Source of the DNA: Fibrobacter sp.
GTDB lineage: Bacteria > Fibrobacterota > Fibrobacteria > Fibrobacterales > Fibrobacteraceae
DNA: 33,698 nucleotides
Assembly (NCBI GenBank): GCA_024689485.1
Contig: JAILDK010000047.1
Coordinates: forward strand, 1-33,698
Direction of reading: 5' to 3'
Positions 14,675-22,616 of this stretch are shown piece after piece. The position numbers and the translations under genes are program-made. The first letter of the stretch is position 1, and every line of letters starts with the position of its first letter. The notes under the pieces are model-generated. The model searched no databases. It was given only the letters and a program-made list of their open reading frames with translations, and had not been told where the DNA came from.

Positions 14675-17185
14675 TTATTTCGCGAGCGGGAAGGCGTATA
14701 GGAGCCTTTTTGGCGAAGTGCAGAAAAGCGTATTGTCTAAAATGAAAGGAGTTCCGGCTCCGCCTGGGGTCGGATAACGTTTTTCCAGGGTACCCTTGGA
14801 AAGTGAAACCTGCGCAATGTAGGATTTCTGATCAATGAACAGGCTGTTTCCGCTGACGATTGGATTCGTGTAAATCGAGCTTTGCCCGTCAAATGTCCAA
14901 AGCGGATCCTGCGAAGTCAAAGCGTAAAGGCAAATCTTTTGGTCCGCAAGCCCTGCGAGAAGATACTTGGAATTTCCCAAAGTGACCCATTTGAGGGAAA
15001 CGATTCCGGAGCTTGTCGGAAGCGTGTACTTGGGACCGCGGGAATTTTGATCGTAAATGCGAATTTCCGAGCGGTCCGTGGCGACAGCAAGTAGGCTGTC
15101 AGAAACTTCCATCACGGAAATATTCGTCCCAATCGACTTCATCGGTAGGGAACTTTGCCCGGTCGCTTCCTGGACAAAGCCGATAGAGCCTTCGAGGCTT
15201 GCCACGGCGATCGAAGACTTGGAAATGTCAAAGTAGAACGGCAAATTAAAGAGCTTTCTCGCCCAGGCGATGCGGTAGTTCGGCGCGAGCAGTTTAATAA
15301 AGTAACCGTTCCAGGTCGAAACGAAAATTGCATCGTTCGAAAAGGCAATCTGGAAAGGCTTGCCCGGAAGTTCGGTGGAACGGCTCTTGCCGTTTTGAGT
15401 CAAGTCCAGAATGTCGACGCGGAACCCACTTGCGATGGCGAGGTGCGAAGCGTCATTTGAAAGGGCGGGGCTGGTTTCGAGCGTACCGAGTTTTTTGCTC
15501 CAGCGAATGTCGCCGTTTGTCGGGTCCAAAGAGAGGAGTGCTTGGGCGGCGGGGTCCACGGTAAAGAGCTTGCTCCCTGCGTTGAACAGGTTCGGGTAAA
15601 GGGTGCGCGGCGAAAGCGGTAAAAATTGCACGTAAGAAGCGCCGATGATCTTTGCATAGTGCGAAAGGATGCTCGACGAAGCTTTTTTATCGCCAAAGGA
15701 ATAGCGGACGGCGTTTGCCCAGGCGGTGGCGCGTTTCTTTTCATCGGCTCCAGTCTGTTCCAGGTGAACGGCTCGGAGGTAGCTAGCCGTTGGATTTCCC
15801 GGCTCAAGGACTGCGGCAGAATCGACGAGGGGCAGAATGGAATTCCAGTCGGCAGAAGGCAATTTGGCGGCGGCGCGAGAGGCGTACTGCTGCGAAAGAA
15901 TCGGCTTCTTTCCGTAATGCAGAGCCGTAATCGTCATCATTTCGCTGTTTTCAAAAGGCAAAAAGATTTGACCTTGGCTCTTAAGAGGTTTTGCTGTCAA
16001 AGGCCTTCCGAAATGGTAATGCCAAAGAGGGCGGAGCAGTGTATCGACAACCGTCAAAGCGCCTTCTTGGGAAAAGATTCCCAGCGCGCCTTTTGCCATT
16101 TCAAAAAGAACTTCTCCGTCCACGGACGCCGAGGCGGTTTGATGCCCCGTTTCGGGGTCGAGCAGTTTAATGTTTCCACCGCTTTCGAGGACTGCGAGGT
16201 ATTTGCCAAAGAAGGTTGCGTCTTCGATCGGATTCCCGGAATTTTCCCAGCGGTAAGAAGGTTTTGTTTGCGGGCGGTAGAACCAGAAGGCATTTGAAGA
16301 AGAAGCGTAGATGCCGTCATCGGTTAGAATCGCCTGACGAATCGGATCGATGAGCGAAATTGTCTGCAGTTCGTTGCCGTTTTCGGCGTCGAGCAAATGC
16401 AGAGCGTTATCTGGGCAGTTTAAAACCAGTTCGTTTCGCGGCGTGTAACGCCCGACCGGAGTGCATCCGCGGTAACGGTTTTCAATGGTAAAACGAATGC
16501 CTTCGTTCCCTGCCAAAGCGAAGTCTTTGGATGTCATCACCATGGCGCCGAGGCTTGGAATCGGCAGCACATCTTCAATCGGCGAATCAAAGCGGTAGGT
16601 GTGAATCGGCTGCTTGGAATCTTTGGGCTGGAAGTTCAAGGAACTTCCTTGATCGGTGCTGTACCAAACGCCTTGGCAAGTGATGGCGAAAATCTTGGAT
16701 TCCGGAGGAATCACCATGGGAACGGAGATGAATTTTTCTCCGTGCAAGGTGTAAATCTGATTGTTGGCAAGAAGAATAGACGGGGAAGTTCCGGCAAAGG
16801 TCTTGCGGATCGGAGCGGGGAATCGGGTGCGGCTTAAAACGATCTGTTCCGGAGTCGGGTCGAATTCGGCGATACGGCTCGCGAGGAAGTAGGCTTCAGG
16901 AATGTTGAGCGGGTTTGCAAGCGCCTGGCGGTAATAGAAAGCGGCGGTTTGCGGATTCTCGGAAACTTCCTGAATTTTACCGAGCAAGAAGAACGCTTTG
17001 CTCTTGTCTTCTTCATCGCCTTCGAGAGAAACGCGCGACAGAAGATCGAGAGCGTCGGCAAAGTTCCCTTTGATTTCAAACTGGTAAACGGCTTCGTAAA
17101 GTTCCTTGTCCATGCGCGAACAGAACGCCGCTGTTGAAAGCGCGCCCACGCAAAAACAAAGAAGGGAAAGCCGTAACCGTTTCAT
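14675..17185 (-). CDS. Secreted TPR-like and PQQ-type beta-propeller protein
   Basis: An 836-aa exported protein of unknown function. The signal peptide is residues 1 to about 22. Residues about 27-105 look like TPR helices (FADALDLLSRV, SKAFFLLGKIQE, TAAFYYRQALANP). The rest holds repeated propeller blades, for example LLDAENGNELQTISL, LLDPETGHQTASASV, SLDPTNGDIRWSKKL and ALTSQDPLWTFDG. Each has the D-x-x-T/N-G-x-x-x-W-like turn of PQQ/WD40-type propellers. A short TPR-like stretch around 440-500 splits the blades into two groups. It starts 2 nt after the response-regulator stop, so it belongs to the kinase operon and may be its sensory or scaffold partner in the envelope. No catalytic motif was found. 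Confidence 0.8.
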   Translation of the reverse strand: MKRLRLSLLCFCVGALSTAAFCSRMDKELYEAVYQFEIKGNFADALDLLSRVSLEGDEEDKSKAFFLLGKIQEVSENPQTAAFYYRQALANPLNIPEAYFLASRIAEFDPTPEQIVLSRTRFPAPIRKTFAGTSPSILLANNQIYTLHGEKFISVPMVIPPESKIFAITCQGVWYSTDQGSSLNFQPKDSKQPIHTYRFDSPIEDVLPIPSLGAMVMTSKDFALAGNEGIRFTIENRYRGCTPVGRYTPRNELVLNCPDNALHLLDAENGNELQTISLIDPIRQAILTDDGIYASSSNAFWFYRPQTKPSYRWENSGNPIEDATFFGKYLAVLESGGNIKLLDPETGHQTASASVDGEVLFEMAKGALGIFSQEGALTVVDTLLRPLWHYHFGRPLTAKPLKSQGQIFLPFENSEMMTITALHYGKKPILSQQYASRAAAKLPSADWNSILPLVDSAAVLEPGNPTASYLRAVHLEQTGADEKKRATAWANAVRYSFGDKKASSSILSHYAKIIGASYVQFLPLSPRTLYPNLFNAGSKLFTVDPAAQALLSLDPTNGDIRWSKKLGTLETSPALSNDASHLAIASGFRVDILDLTQNGKSRSTELPGKPFQIAFSNDAIFVSTWNGYFIKLLAPNYRIAWARKLFNLPFYFDISKSSIAVASLEGSIGFVQEATGQSSLPMKSIGTNISVMEVSDSLLAVATDRSEIRIYDQNSRGPKYTLPTSSGIVSLKWVTLGNSKYLLAGLADQKICLYALTSQDPLWTFDGQSSIYTNPIVSGNSLFIDQKSYIAQVSLSKGTLEKRYPTPGGAGTPFILDNTLFCTSPKRLLYAFPLAK

Positions 17186-17187
17186 CT

Positions 17188-17910
17188 TTACACGTCGAAT
17201 TTGTAACCGGCGCCGCGGATCGAAAGGATAATCTTCGGATTCGCCTGGTCGTCTTCCAACTTTTTACGCAGGTTCACAATGTGATTGTCAATCGTACGCG
17301 TGGACGGCATGTTTTCCGGAGTATAGCCCCAGATTTCTTGCAGCAGGTCTTCTCGCAGAACGACTTCTCCGCGCTTGTTCCAGAAGTACTTGAGAATCTG
17401 AAATTCGCGAGCGGACATTTCGAGGGCAACGCCGTTCTTGCTCGCTTCGTACTTTTTGAAGTCGAGATGGATTCCCTTGAAGTCCACAATGTCCTGGTTT
17501 GCAGGTTCTGCCGAAGCAGCATTCGAAGATCCGCCGGTACGCGGACCGCGGCGCAGGAATGCCTTGACGCGGGCGAGCAGTTCCAAAATGGAGAACGGCT
17601 TCGTCACATAGTCGTCTGCACCCATTTCAAGACCCGTCACCTTGGAGGTTTCTTCGGTCTTCGCGGTCAGCATGATGATGAACGTATCCGGGTGCTTTTT
17701 GCGAATGTAACGGCAAACTTCAAAACCGCTCTTCTTCGGAATCATCAAGTCGAGAATCACAAGATCCGGAATGAACGAGTCCGCTTTTTCAATGGCTTCG
17801 TCACCGTCGCCTGCGGTTTCCACGATGTAGTTTTCAAGCTCAAAGTTGTCCTTGAGCCCGAGCCGGATGATCTCTTCATCTTCGACAATCAAAATCTTGT
17901 TGTTTTCCAT
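17188..17910 (-). CDS. OmpR/PhoB-family response regulator
   Basis: A 240-aa transcription factor. The receiver domain (1 to about 120) has the acidic pocket VEDEE, phospho-acceptor Asp54 (VILDLMIPKKSG), Thr82 (MLTAKTEE) and Lys104 (YVTKPFS). The C-terminal winged helix (about 140-238) has ALEMSAREFQILKYF and TIDNHIVNLRKKLE, typical of OmpR/PhoB DNA-binding domains. AGGCGG lies 9 nt before ATG 17908-17910, inside the end of the kinase gene. It should be phosphorylated by the kinase encoded immediately upstream. Target genes are unknown, but the co-operonic propeller protein is a likely functional associate. Confidence 0.95.
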   Translation of the reverse strand: MENNKILIVEDEEIIRLGLKDNFELENYIVETAGDGDEAIEKADSFIPDLVILDLMIPKKSGFEVCRYIRKKHPDTFIIMLTAKTEETSKVTGLEMGADDYVTKPFSILELLARVKAFLRRGPRTGGSSNAASAEPANQDIVDFKGIHLDFKKYEASKNGVALEMSAREFQILKYFWNKRGEVVLREDLLQEIWGYTPENMPSTRTIDNHIVNLRKKLEDDQANPKIILSIRGAGYKFDV

Positions 17911-17913
17911 GAT

Positions 17914-19962
17914 CTATTCCGCCTTTTTGAGTCTTACCGTGAAAGTCGAACCCTTGCCTGGATGACTTTGCACAGAAATACTCGCTTTGTGAGCTTCTGC
18001 CACGCGTTTGACGATCGCAAGCCCAAGTCCTGAGCCTTTGGTGCTGCGCGTCATTTCGTCGCCGACGCGGTAGAAGTCGTTAAAGATATTCTTTTGCTCG
18101 GAAGGTTTGATTCCAATGCCCGTATCTGTTACCGAAAATACGATTTTTTCATTTTCTTCGGCAACTCGGACGGTCACTTTTCCCGGTGGATTCGTGTACT
18201 TAATCGCGTTTTCGATCAAGCCTTGTGCGAGACTGTAGAGGGCTGTATTGTCGCCCATAATGTAAGATCCCGGAGCGAGATCCTTGATCATGGTGATGCC
18301 GCGGTTGTCGGCGATGTCCATGGTCGCTTCAAAAACTCGGTTCACGCATTGCGACAGGTCGAGCTTTTCCCAATGGAAAACCTGTTTTCCGGTTTCCATG
18401 CGGGTGTAGTCCAAAATCGCTGCGATCAAATTCTCTAAACGGGTCGATTCCTTGCCGATGAGCTTGGAGTATTCCTGGCACTTTTCAATCTTTTGAACGC
18501 GCCCGTTGGAAATCATTTCGGCAAACATCTTGATCGATGTCAGCGGAGTCTTGAGTTCATGCGACACAGACGAAAGGAAGTTCGTCTTCATCATAATGAG
18601 CTTGCGTTCCTGCGAAATGGATTTTAAGATGAAGAAGGAACCGAGCAGAACAGTGAGAAGCGAGAAGGCGACAAGGCCCGAAAGCAGGAACATCTTGTGG
18701 CGCGCTTCGCTGTAAATTTCTTCTGTATCGCGCTGGTAAAGGGTCAGCGACCAGCCGAGTCCTTCGCCCAAGTCCATCTGCTTGGAAATCACCGCTTCCT
18801 TTCCCGGCGTTTTGCCAAGGATCACGGAATCGCGACTGTCCGTAATGGAAAAGAGAACATTCTTCCATTCACGGGAAACATCGGAAAGCTGATCGCGCAA
18901 GCGCTTTTGGTAAGACTCCGCATCGACCATTCCAATCAAGACCTGATCGCCGGAAAGCCAAGGATAGGCCATGCGGAAGAAAAGGGTCGAACCGTCTTTC
19001 TTGTAAACGATTCCGCTTTTCGTCGGAATTTCTTCGGTGGCAAAGCGCTGTAAAAATTCTTGGTGCGCGGCAAAGGCTTCGGCGTGTTCCAGCTGACGGT
19101 TCAGGTTTTCACGCAGGTTCCAGAAAGCGTCACGCTTTTGCTGGGAAAGTTCTTCGAATGAAAGAATTTGGCTCAGAGCATTGTCAAAGAAGAACTTGGC
19201 ACTGCCGATGTCCTGCATCGAATGGCCTTCCAAGAAATCCGAGAAGAGCTTTAAGCAGTAATCCTCGGCAACGGCGTGCTTCTTTTGCTCCACGAAAATT
19301 TCAAACTTGAGATAGCGCAGCGATTCGGTTAAGTTGTTTGAAAGATAACCGTGGACGTTCGGGATGCGCTCTAAAATGTCGATGATGTGGATGGCTTCGT
19401 CGTAATGCTTGTGACGGTAATGCAAGCGCAATAGACCGAGCAGGTTTAGAATCTGGTCTTGTGGCAAAAACCGAGTCGGCTGCATCAGAATCTTGTTTCG
19501 GATTTCCTCGATTCCTTGCTCGTTGGCTCCGGTCACTTCAAAATGGAGCATGTCCCTTTCGAGGCTTCCTGGGATGGTGGTCGGCGGATCGAGCTTAGAC
19601 GGTTCCCGGTGAATGGAAATGCTCGGGAAGACAAGAGCGTTTTCGTTAAAAACGAATGTCGCAGCGACGCCTTTGACCTGTCTAAAGGAAGGCGCTTTGT
19701 CGAATTCGAGAAGCTTTTGAGGCTGTTCGTAAAGGTAAATCGACGCCGTTTTCGTTTCGTTCAGAATGGTGTACTGCTCTTCTTGAACGGCTTGAATTGC
19801 CTGCTTGGAAAAAGAGGCTTGGGCGTTTTCGAAATTCTTTTCAGCGAGAAGACGTTCGTTTTGAACGTTGCGAAAACTGAGAAAAGCAAGGATAGCCGTC
19901 GGAATGATGATTCCGCAGAAAAAAAGCGCAATGAAGATGCGATTGTTCTTCGGAAGTTTCAC
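17914..19962 (-). CDS. Membrane sensor histidine kinase with large extracytoplasmic domain
   Basis: A 682-aa sensor kinase. Transmembrane segments at about 8-30 and 424-446 bracket an extracytoplasmic region of about 390 residues. That region includes a helical TPR-like part (about 168-245) and a PAS/Cache-like part (about 315-410). The HisKA dimerisation domain has the phospho-acceptor His468 (SSVSHELKTPLTS). The ATPase domain has the N-box GLIENAIKYT (Asn585), G1 VTDTGIGI and G2 GSGLGLAIVKRV. The start is GTG 19962, supported by AAGGAT a few bases upstream. It is cotranscribed with the response regulator (3-nt gap) and preceded by a 54-aa membrane protein. The signal is unknown; the domain layout suggests an envelope cue. 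Confidence 0.93.
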   Translation of the reverse strand: MKLPKNNRIFIALFFCGIIIPTAILAFLSFRNVQNERLLAEKNFENAQASFSKQAIQAVQEEQYTILNETKTASIYLYEQPQKLLEFDKAPSFRQVKGVAATFVFNENALVFPSISIHREPSKLDPPTTIPGSLERDMLHFEVTGANEQGIEEIRNKILMQPTRFLPQDQILNLLGLLRLHYRHKHYDEAIHIIDILERIPNVHGYLSNNLTESLRYLKFEIFVEQKKHAVAEDYCLKLFSDFLEGHSMQDIGSAKFFFDNALSQILSFEELSQQKRDAFWNLRENLNRQLEHAEAFAAHQEFLQRFATEEIPTKSGIVYKKDGSTLFFRMAYPWLSGDQVLIGMVDAESYQKRLRDQLSDVSREWKNVLFSITDSRDSVILGKTPGKEAVISKQMDLGEGLGWSLTLYQRDTEEIYSEARHKMFLLSGLVAFSLLTVLLGSFFILKSISQERKLIMMKTNFLSSVSHELKTPLTSIKMFAEMISNGRVQKIEKCQEYSKLIGKESTRLENLIAAILDYTRMETGKQVFHWEKLDLSQCVNRVFEATMDIADNRGITMIKDLAPGSYIMGDNTALYSLAQGLIENAIKYTNPPGKVTVRVAEENEKIVFSVTDTGIGIKPSEQKNIFNDFYRVGDEMTRSTKGSGLGLAIVKRVAEAHKASISVQSHPGKGSTFTVRLKKAE

Positions 19963-19978
19963 GGTATCCTTTTTTCAG

Positions 19979-20143
19979 TTAGTACAAGATTCGAACAAGC
20001 GAAGAAAGCTTGCCCGGACCCAGGGCTTCTGCAATCTGATCGGCAAGCGAAGGGTTTACCATCAAGACGATTGCAAAAGCGAGAAGCACCGCGACGAGGA
20101 TGGCGAACACCCAGGCGCAGTACATCAATATCCGAAACTTCAT
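19979..20143 (-). CDS. Small single-pass membrane protein (54 aa), unknown
   Basis: A short gene with ATG at 20143 and TAA at 19979-19981. Its start overlaps the stop of the LysM gene as ATGA (20140-20143), a strong sign of translational coupling, and it stops 16 nt before the kinase start. The product begins MKFRILMYCAWVFAI, has one hydrophobic helix (about 5-29), then a short amphipathic tail containing DQIAEALGPGKLSSL. I know no family for it. Its position suggests an accessory subunit of the kinase or of the LysM protein, which is an inference. Confidence 0.72.
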   Translation of the reverse strand: MKFRILMYCAWVFAILVAVLLAFAIVLMVNPSLADQIAEALGPGKLSSLVRILY

Positions 20144-21312
20144 TTGACGAGACTAGCCTTGTGCGTAATGGAAACGAGACTGCCGAAGTCAATTCGACGG
20201 TCACCGTAGTAAGATTCACGCACGAGGATCACGGCATGCTTCTTGTTCAAGGTCGTCACGATACCGCGAGCGAGAAGACGCGGCGGAATCAGAGCGTCGG
20301 AACGGTCCTTTTCCCAAATGGCGACACCGTCGCCGAGAGCGTAACCGTTTTCAGATCCCTGATCGATCATCACATAACCGTATGGTCCAACGACCTGGCT
20401 CTTTTCCAAGGAGTAGCGGACAATCGCCATTTCATCGACCTTAGCGGTTTTAACTGTGTCATAACCGCCGACGTTGATCGCTTCAAACGGCTTTTGAATG
20501 CGAGCCTTGGCCGTTTCCATCTTGATTTCGTACATGCTCTGCAAAATGACAGCACGGGAAAGCGTATCGCCGACGTCCGTGATGCGGGCAAGACCCGTAT
20601 AGCGGAGAATGGCGCCCTTTTCATCCTTGCGGATCTTGGTCGCAGGCAAGTTGGCACGGCGTGCGTCCCAAATTTCGACCATGTCGCCGACGTGGGCCTT
20701 CTGTTCGGTATTCATACCGATGCCGATGACCACTTCCTTTTCGGCGGTGTGGAGGAGCGGTTCTCGCTTTTCGCCGGAGCGGATCGAGAGCCAGTTCTTG
20801 TCATCCTTGATTTCCTTCGGGGTCGTCACGATCGGAGCGAGCACCTGATAGAAACCGTTGAAGGTCTTTGGCTGTGGGCGCTGGGAATAGTAGTAAGACG
20901 TTCCCTTGGCTTTGCTTGGCTTCTTTTTCTGGTGAGCGGTATCGTTCGCAAGCTTGCCGAGCATCTTTTCGAAGTTCGAATTTTCGTTTCCGGCACATCC
21001 GCTAGGAACGGACACGCCCTTTGGAAGAGTCGAATCCGGTTTTGCGGTCGCGCACGGAGCGGACTTTTTCGGAGCAGGCTTTGCCGAAGTGTCTTGTGCT
21101 TCACCCAAATAGATGGAGTCGCCCGGATAAATCCAGTGCGGATCCTGGATGTGCTGGTTGTTTTCCCAAAGGTCGGGCCAAGCAAACGGATCCTGCAGGT
21201 ATTCATCGGAAATATCCCAGAGGGTATCCCCTTCCTTGACGAAATAGGCGCTTGCGGCAAGGGCTGCAAGGCCAAGAGCAATAGAAATGCTTTTAATGTG
21301 CCTCATATTCAT
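20140..21312 (-). CDS. LysM-domain envelope protein
   Basis: A 390-aa exported protein. Signal peptide is about 1-22, followed at once by a LysM-type domain (about 23-70: FVKEGDTLWDISDEYL to IYPGDSIYLGE) expected to bind peptidoglycan or chitin-like glycans. A Pro/Lys-rich linker with Cys residues follows. The C-terminal half (about 140-390) is beta-rich, with several VGD-type turns (VGDMVEIWDAR, VGDTLSRAVIL, LGDGVAIWEKD). The start is taken at ATG 21312 with AAGG 8 nt upstream; TTG 21315 and ATG 21306 are alternatives. It is the first of a compact set with the small membrane protein, kinase, regulator and propeller protein, which suggests cell-wall monitoring. Confidence 0.86.
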   Translation of the reverse strand: MNMRHIKSISIALGLAALAASAYFVKEGDTLWDISDEYLQDPFAWPDLWENNQHIQDPHWIYPGDSIYLGEAQDTSAKPAPKKSAPCATAKPDSTLPKGVSVPSGCAGNENSNFEKMLGKLANDTAHQKKKPSKAKGTSYYYSQRPQPKTFNGFYQVLAPIVTTPKEIKDDKNWLSIRSGEKREPLLHTAEKEVVIGIGMNTEQKAHVGDMVEIWDARRANLPATKIRKDEKGAILRYTGLARITDVGDTLSRAVILQSMYEIKMETAKARIQKPFEAINVGGYDTVKTAKVDEMAIVRYSLEKSQVVGPYGYVMIDQGSENGYALGDGVAIWEKDRSDALIPPRLLARGIVTTLNKKHAVILVRESYYGDRRIDFGSLVSITHKASLVK

Positions 21313-21344
21313 CAATTTAACCTTTTTATAAGCAATAGGTATTT

Positions 21345-22604
21345 TTAACGACGGCGCTTTTGGGTAAAATGCACCATTTCTGAGGGTTCTTCTGCGTGGA
21401 AACTTTGATTTTCGCGGTGCTTGATGACCTTTGCCGAGCGTTCTTCATGGCGTCCCAGCAGACCTGCGCGGTCCGGAACAAACAGGAAGAGAACCTGGAA
21501 AAAGTCCTTGCCCGGTTCGATGTCGAGCGGGATAATCTTGCGGAGCATATAGCCTTCACGGCGGAAACGCTTGATTTCCATGGCGGCGACGGTCAAGTTC
21601 GAAGAATTCAAAAGAATGCGTTCAGGACCTTGGGCGGCGAGCACCGGAATCACGTTACCGGCAAGAGCCTTGCCTTCTGGCGGATCGAGGTAGACAGTCC
21701 ATTTGCCTTCCTTGGATTTTCCGCTAAAGAATTTGGGGAAGAATTCCTTGTCGACGGCGGATTGAATGAAGCGCACGTTCGGCGTCTGGCGGGAAACCTT
21801 GCGGGCGTCCACGGCGAAGGTTGCTGCGAAATGCGGGGCGAGCGATTCTGCGATGTAGCCCGTACCGGCGTAGCATTCGAGGAACTTGTCGTCTTTGGAC
21901 GGGTGGATCGCTTCGCGGATACGCTTGGGAAGTCCGATCCAAGGTTCCTTGGCAAGCGGTGTCCAATCGATGATGTTGAACGTTTTACCGGTTCCGGCGA
22001 TCGGAAGGTAGTCGCTGCCGAATCCCTTGTGCAAAGTGATGTGGGTGCCGGGAGCTGGATGCGACGGGTCAAAAACCTGGACCGGGCGAACCTGCATCTG
22101 GTGGCAGCAGAGAATTTCCTTGGAATGTTCGTGCTGCAGATAGTTGAGGAACGTTTTGAACTCGCGGGCTGCTTCTGCGGTGTGGAGAATGTTCTGCACC
22201 GCAATGCCGTAACGGCCATCGCCTGTCGCGCGGAACCAGATCTGCAGAATGGACTTGCGGAATTTTTGCAGGTGCAGCTTGCGGATCTGCGCATCGATGT
22301 CGAGGACGATCTTCGGCGGTTTTGCGCCTTTGTACGGACCTTCCAAAGAAAGGACGCGGTTCGTCTTCGTCAGGTTCTGGGTGCGGATTCGCCAGTCGCT
22401 CGTTTCGGACTTGGACGGTACGCTGTACCAGCTTTGAATTTTTCCTGGGATGCGATTATCGAGAGCCCACTGTTCGAGGTAAGCTTTTTTTGCTTCGAGG
22501 TCAGAAGGGACTGGGCCGAGAGACTTCTTCTCCGGTTCTTCTTCTTGGACCTTTTCCGGTTTGCGGCTCCAAGTGCCGCGGTTTTCCAATTTTTTTCTTT
22601 GCAT
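21345..22604 (-). CDS. TrmA/RlmD-like SAM methyltransferase lacking the catalytic cysteine
   Basis: A 419-aa protein with a class I SAM-dependent methyltransferase domain. Motif I is FLECYAGTGYIAESLA (241-256), the acidic motif is FAVDAR, and motif IV is YLDPPEG (305-311). The order and spacing resemble uracil-C5 RNA methyltransferases of the TrmA/RlmD group. In these, DPP is followed by a catalytic Cys in an SCNP block. Here the block reads LLNSSNLTVA (331-340), with Ser in that place, and the terminal His-Glu base motif is replaced by GKDFFQ. No TRAM domain or iron-sulphur Cys cluster is visible. The N-terminus is basic. A different reaction or loss of activity is likely. It starts 12 nt after the primase/RepA-like gene stops. 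Confidence 0.68.
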   Translation of the reverse strand: MQRKKLENRGTWSRKPEKVQEEEPEKKSLGPVPSDLEAKKAYLEQWALDNRIPGKIQSWYSVPSKSETSDWRIRTQNLTKTNRVLSLEGPYKGAKPPKIVLDIDAQIRKLHLQKFRKSILQIWFRATGDGRYGIAVQNILHTAEAAREFKTFLNYLQHEHSKEILCCHQMQVRPVQVFDPSHPAPGTHITLHKGFGSDYLPIAGTGKTFNIIDWTPLAKEPWIGLPKRIREAIHPSKDDKFLECYAGTGYIAESLAPHFAATFAVDARKVSRQTPNVRFIQSAVDKEFFPKFFSGKSKEGKWTVYLDPPEGKALAGNVIPVLAAQGPERILLNSSNLTVAAMEIKRFRREGYMLRKIIPLDIEPGKDFFQVLFLFVPDRAGLLGRHEERSAKVIKHRENQSFHAEEPSEMVHFTQKRRR

Positions 22605-22616
22605 ACGATGATGGGG

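Noticed and set aside
17120-17185. Beta-propeller protein as a lipoprotein
   Set aside because: The Cys near residue 22 is preceded by AAF, which does not fit the lipobox; an ordinary signal peptide is more likely.
19459-21348. A 629-codon plus-strand open frame
   Set aside because: It runs antisense across the kinase, the small membrane protein and the LysM gene. The product is rich in Arg, His and Phe with no recognisable motif.
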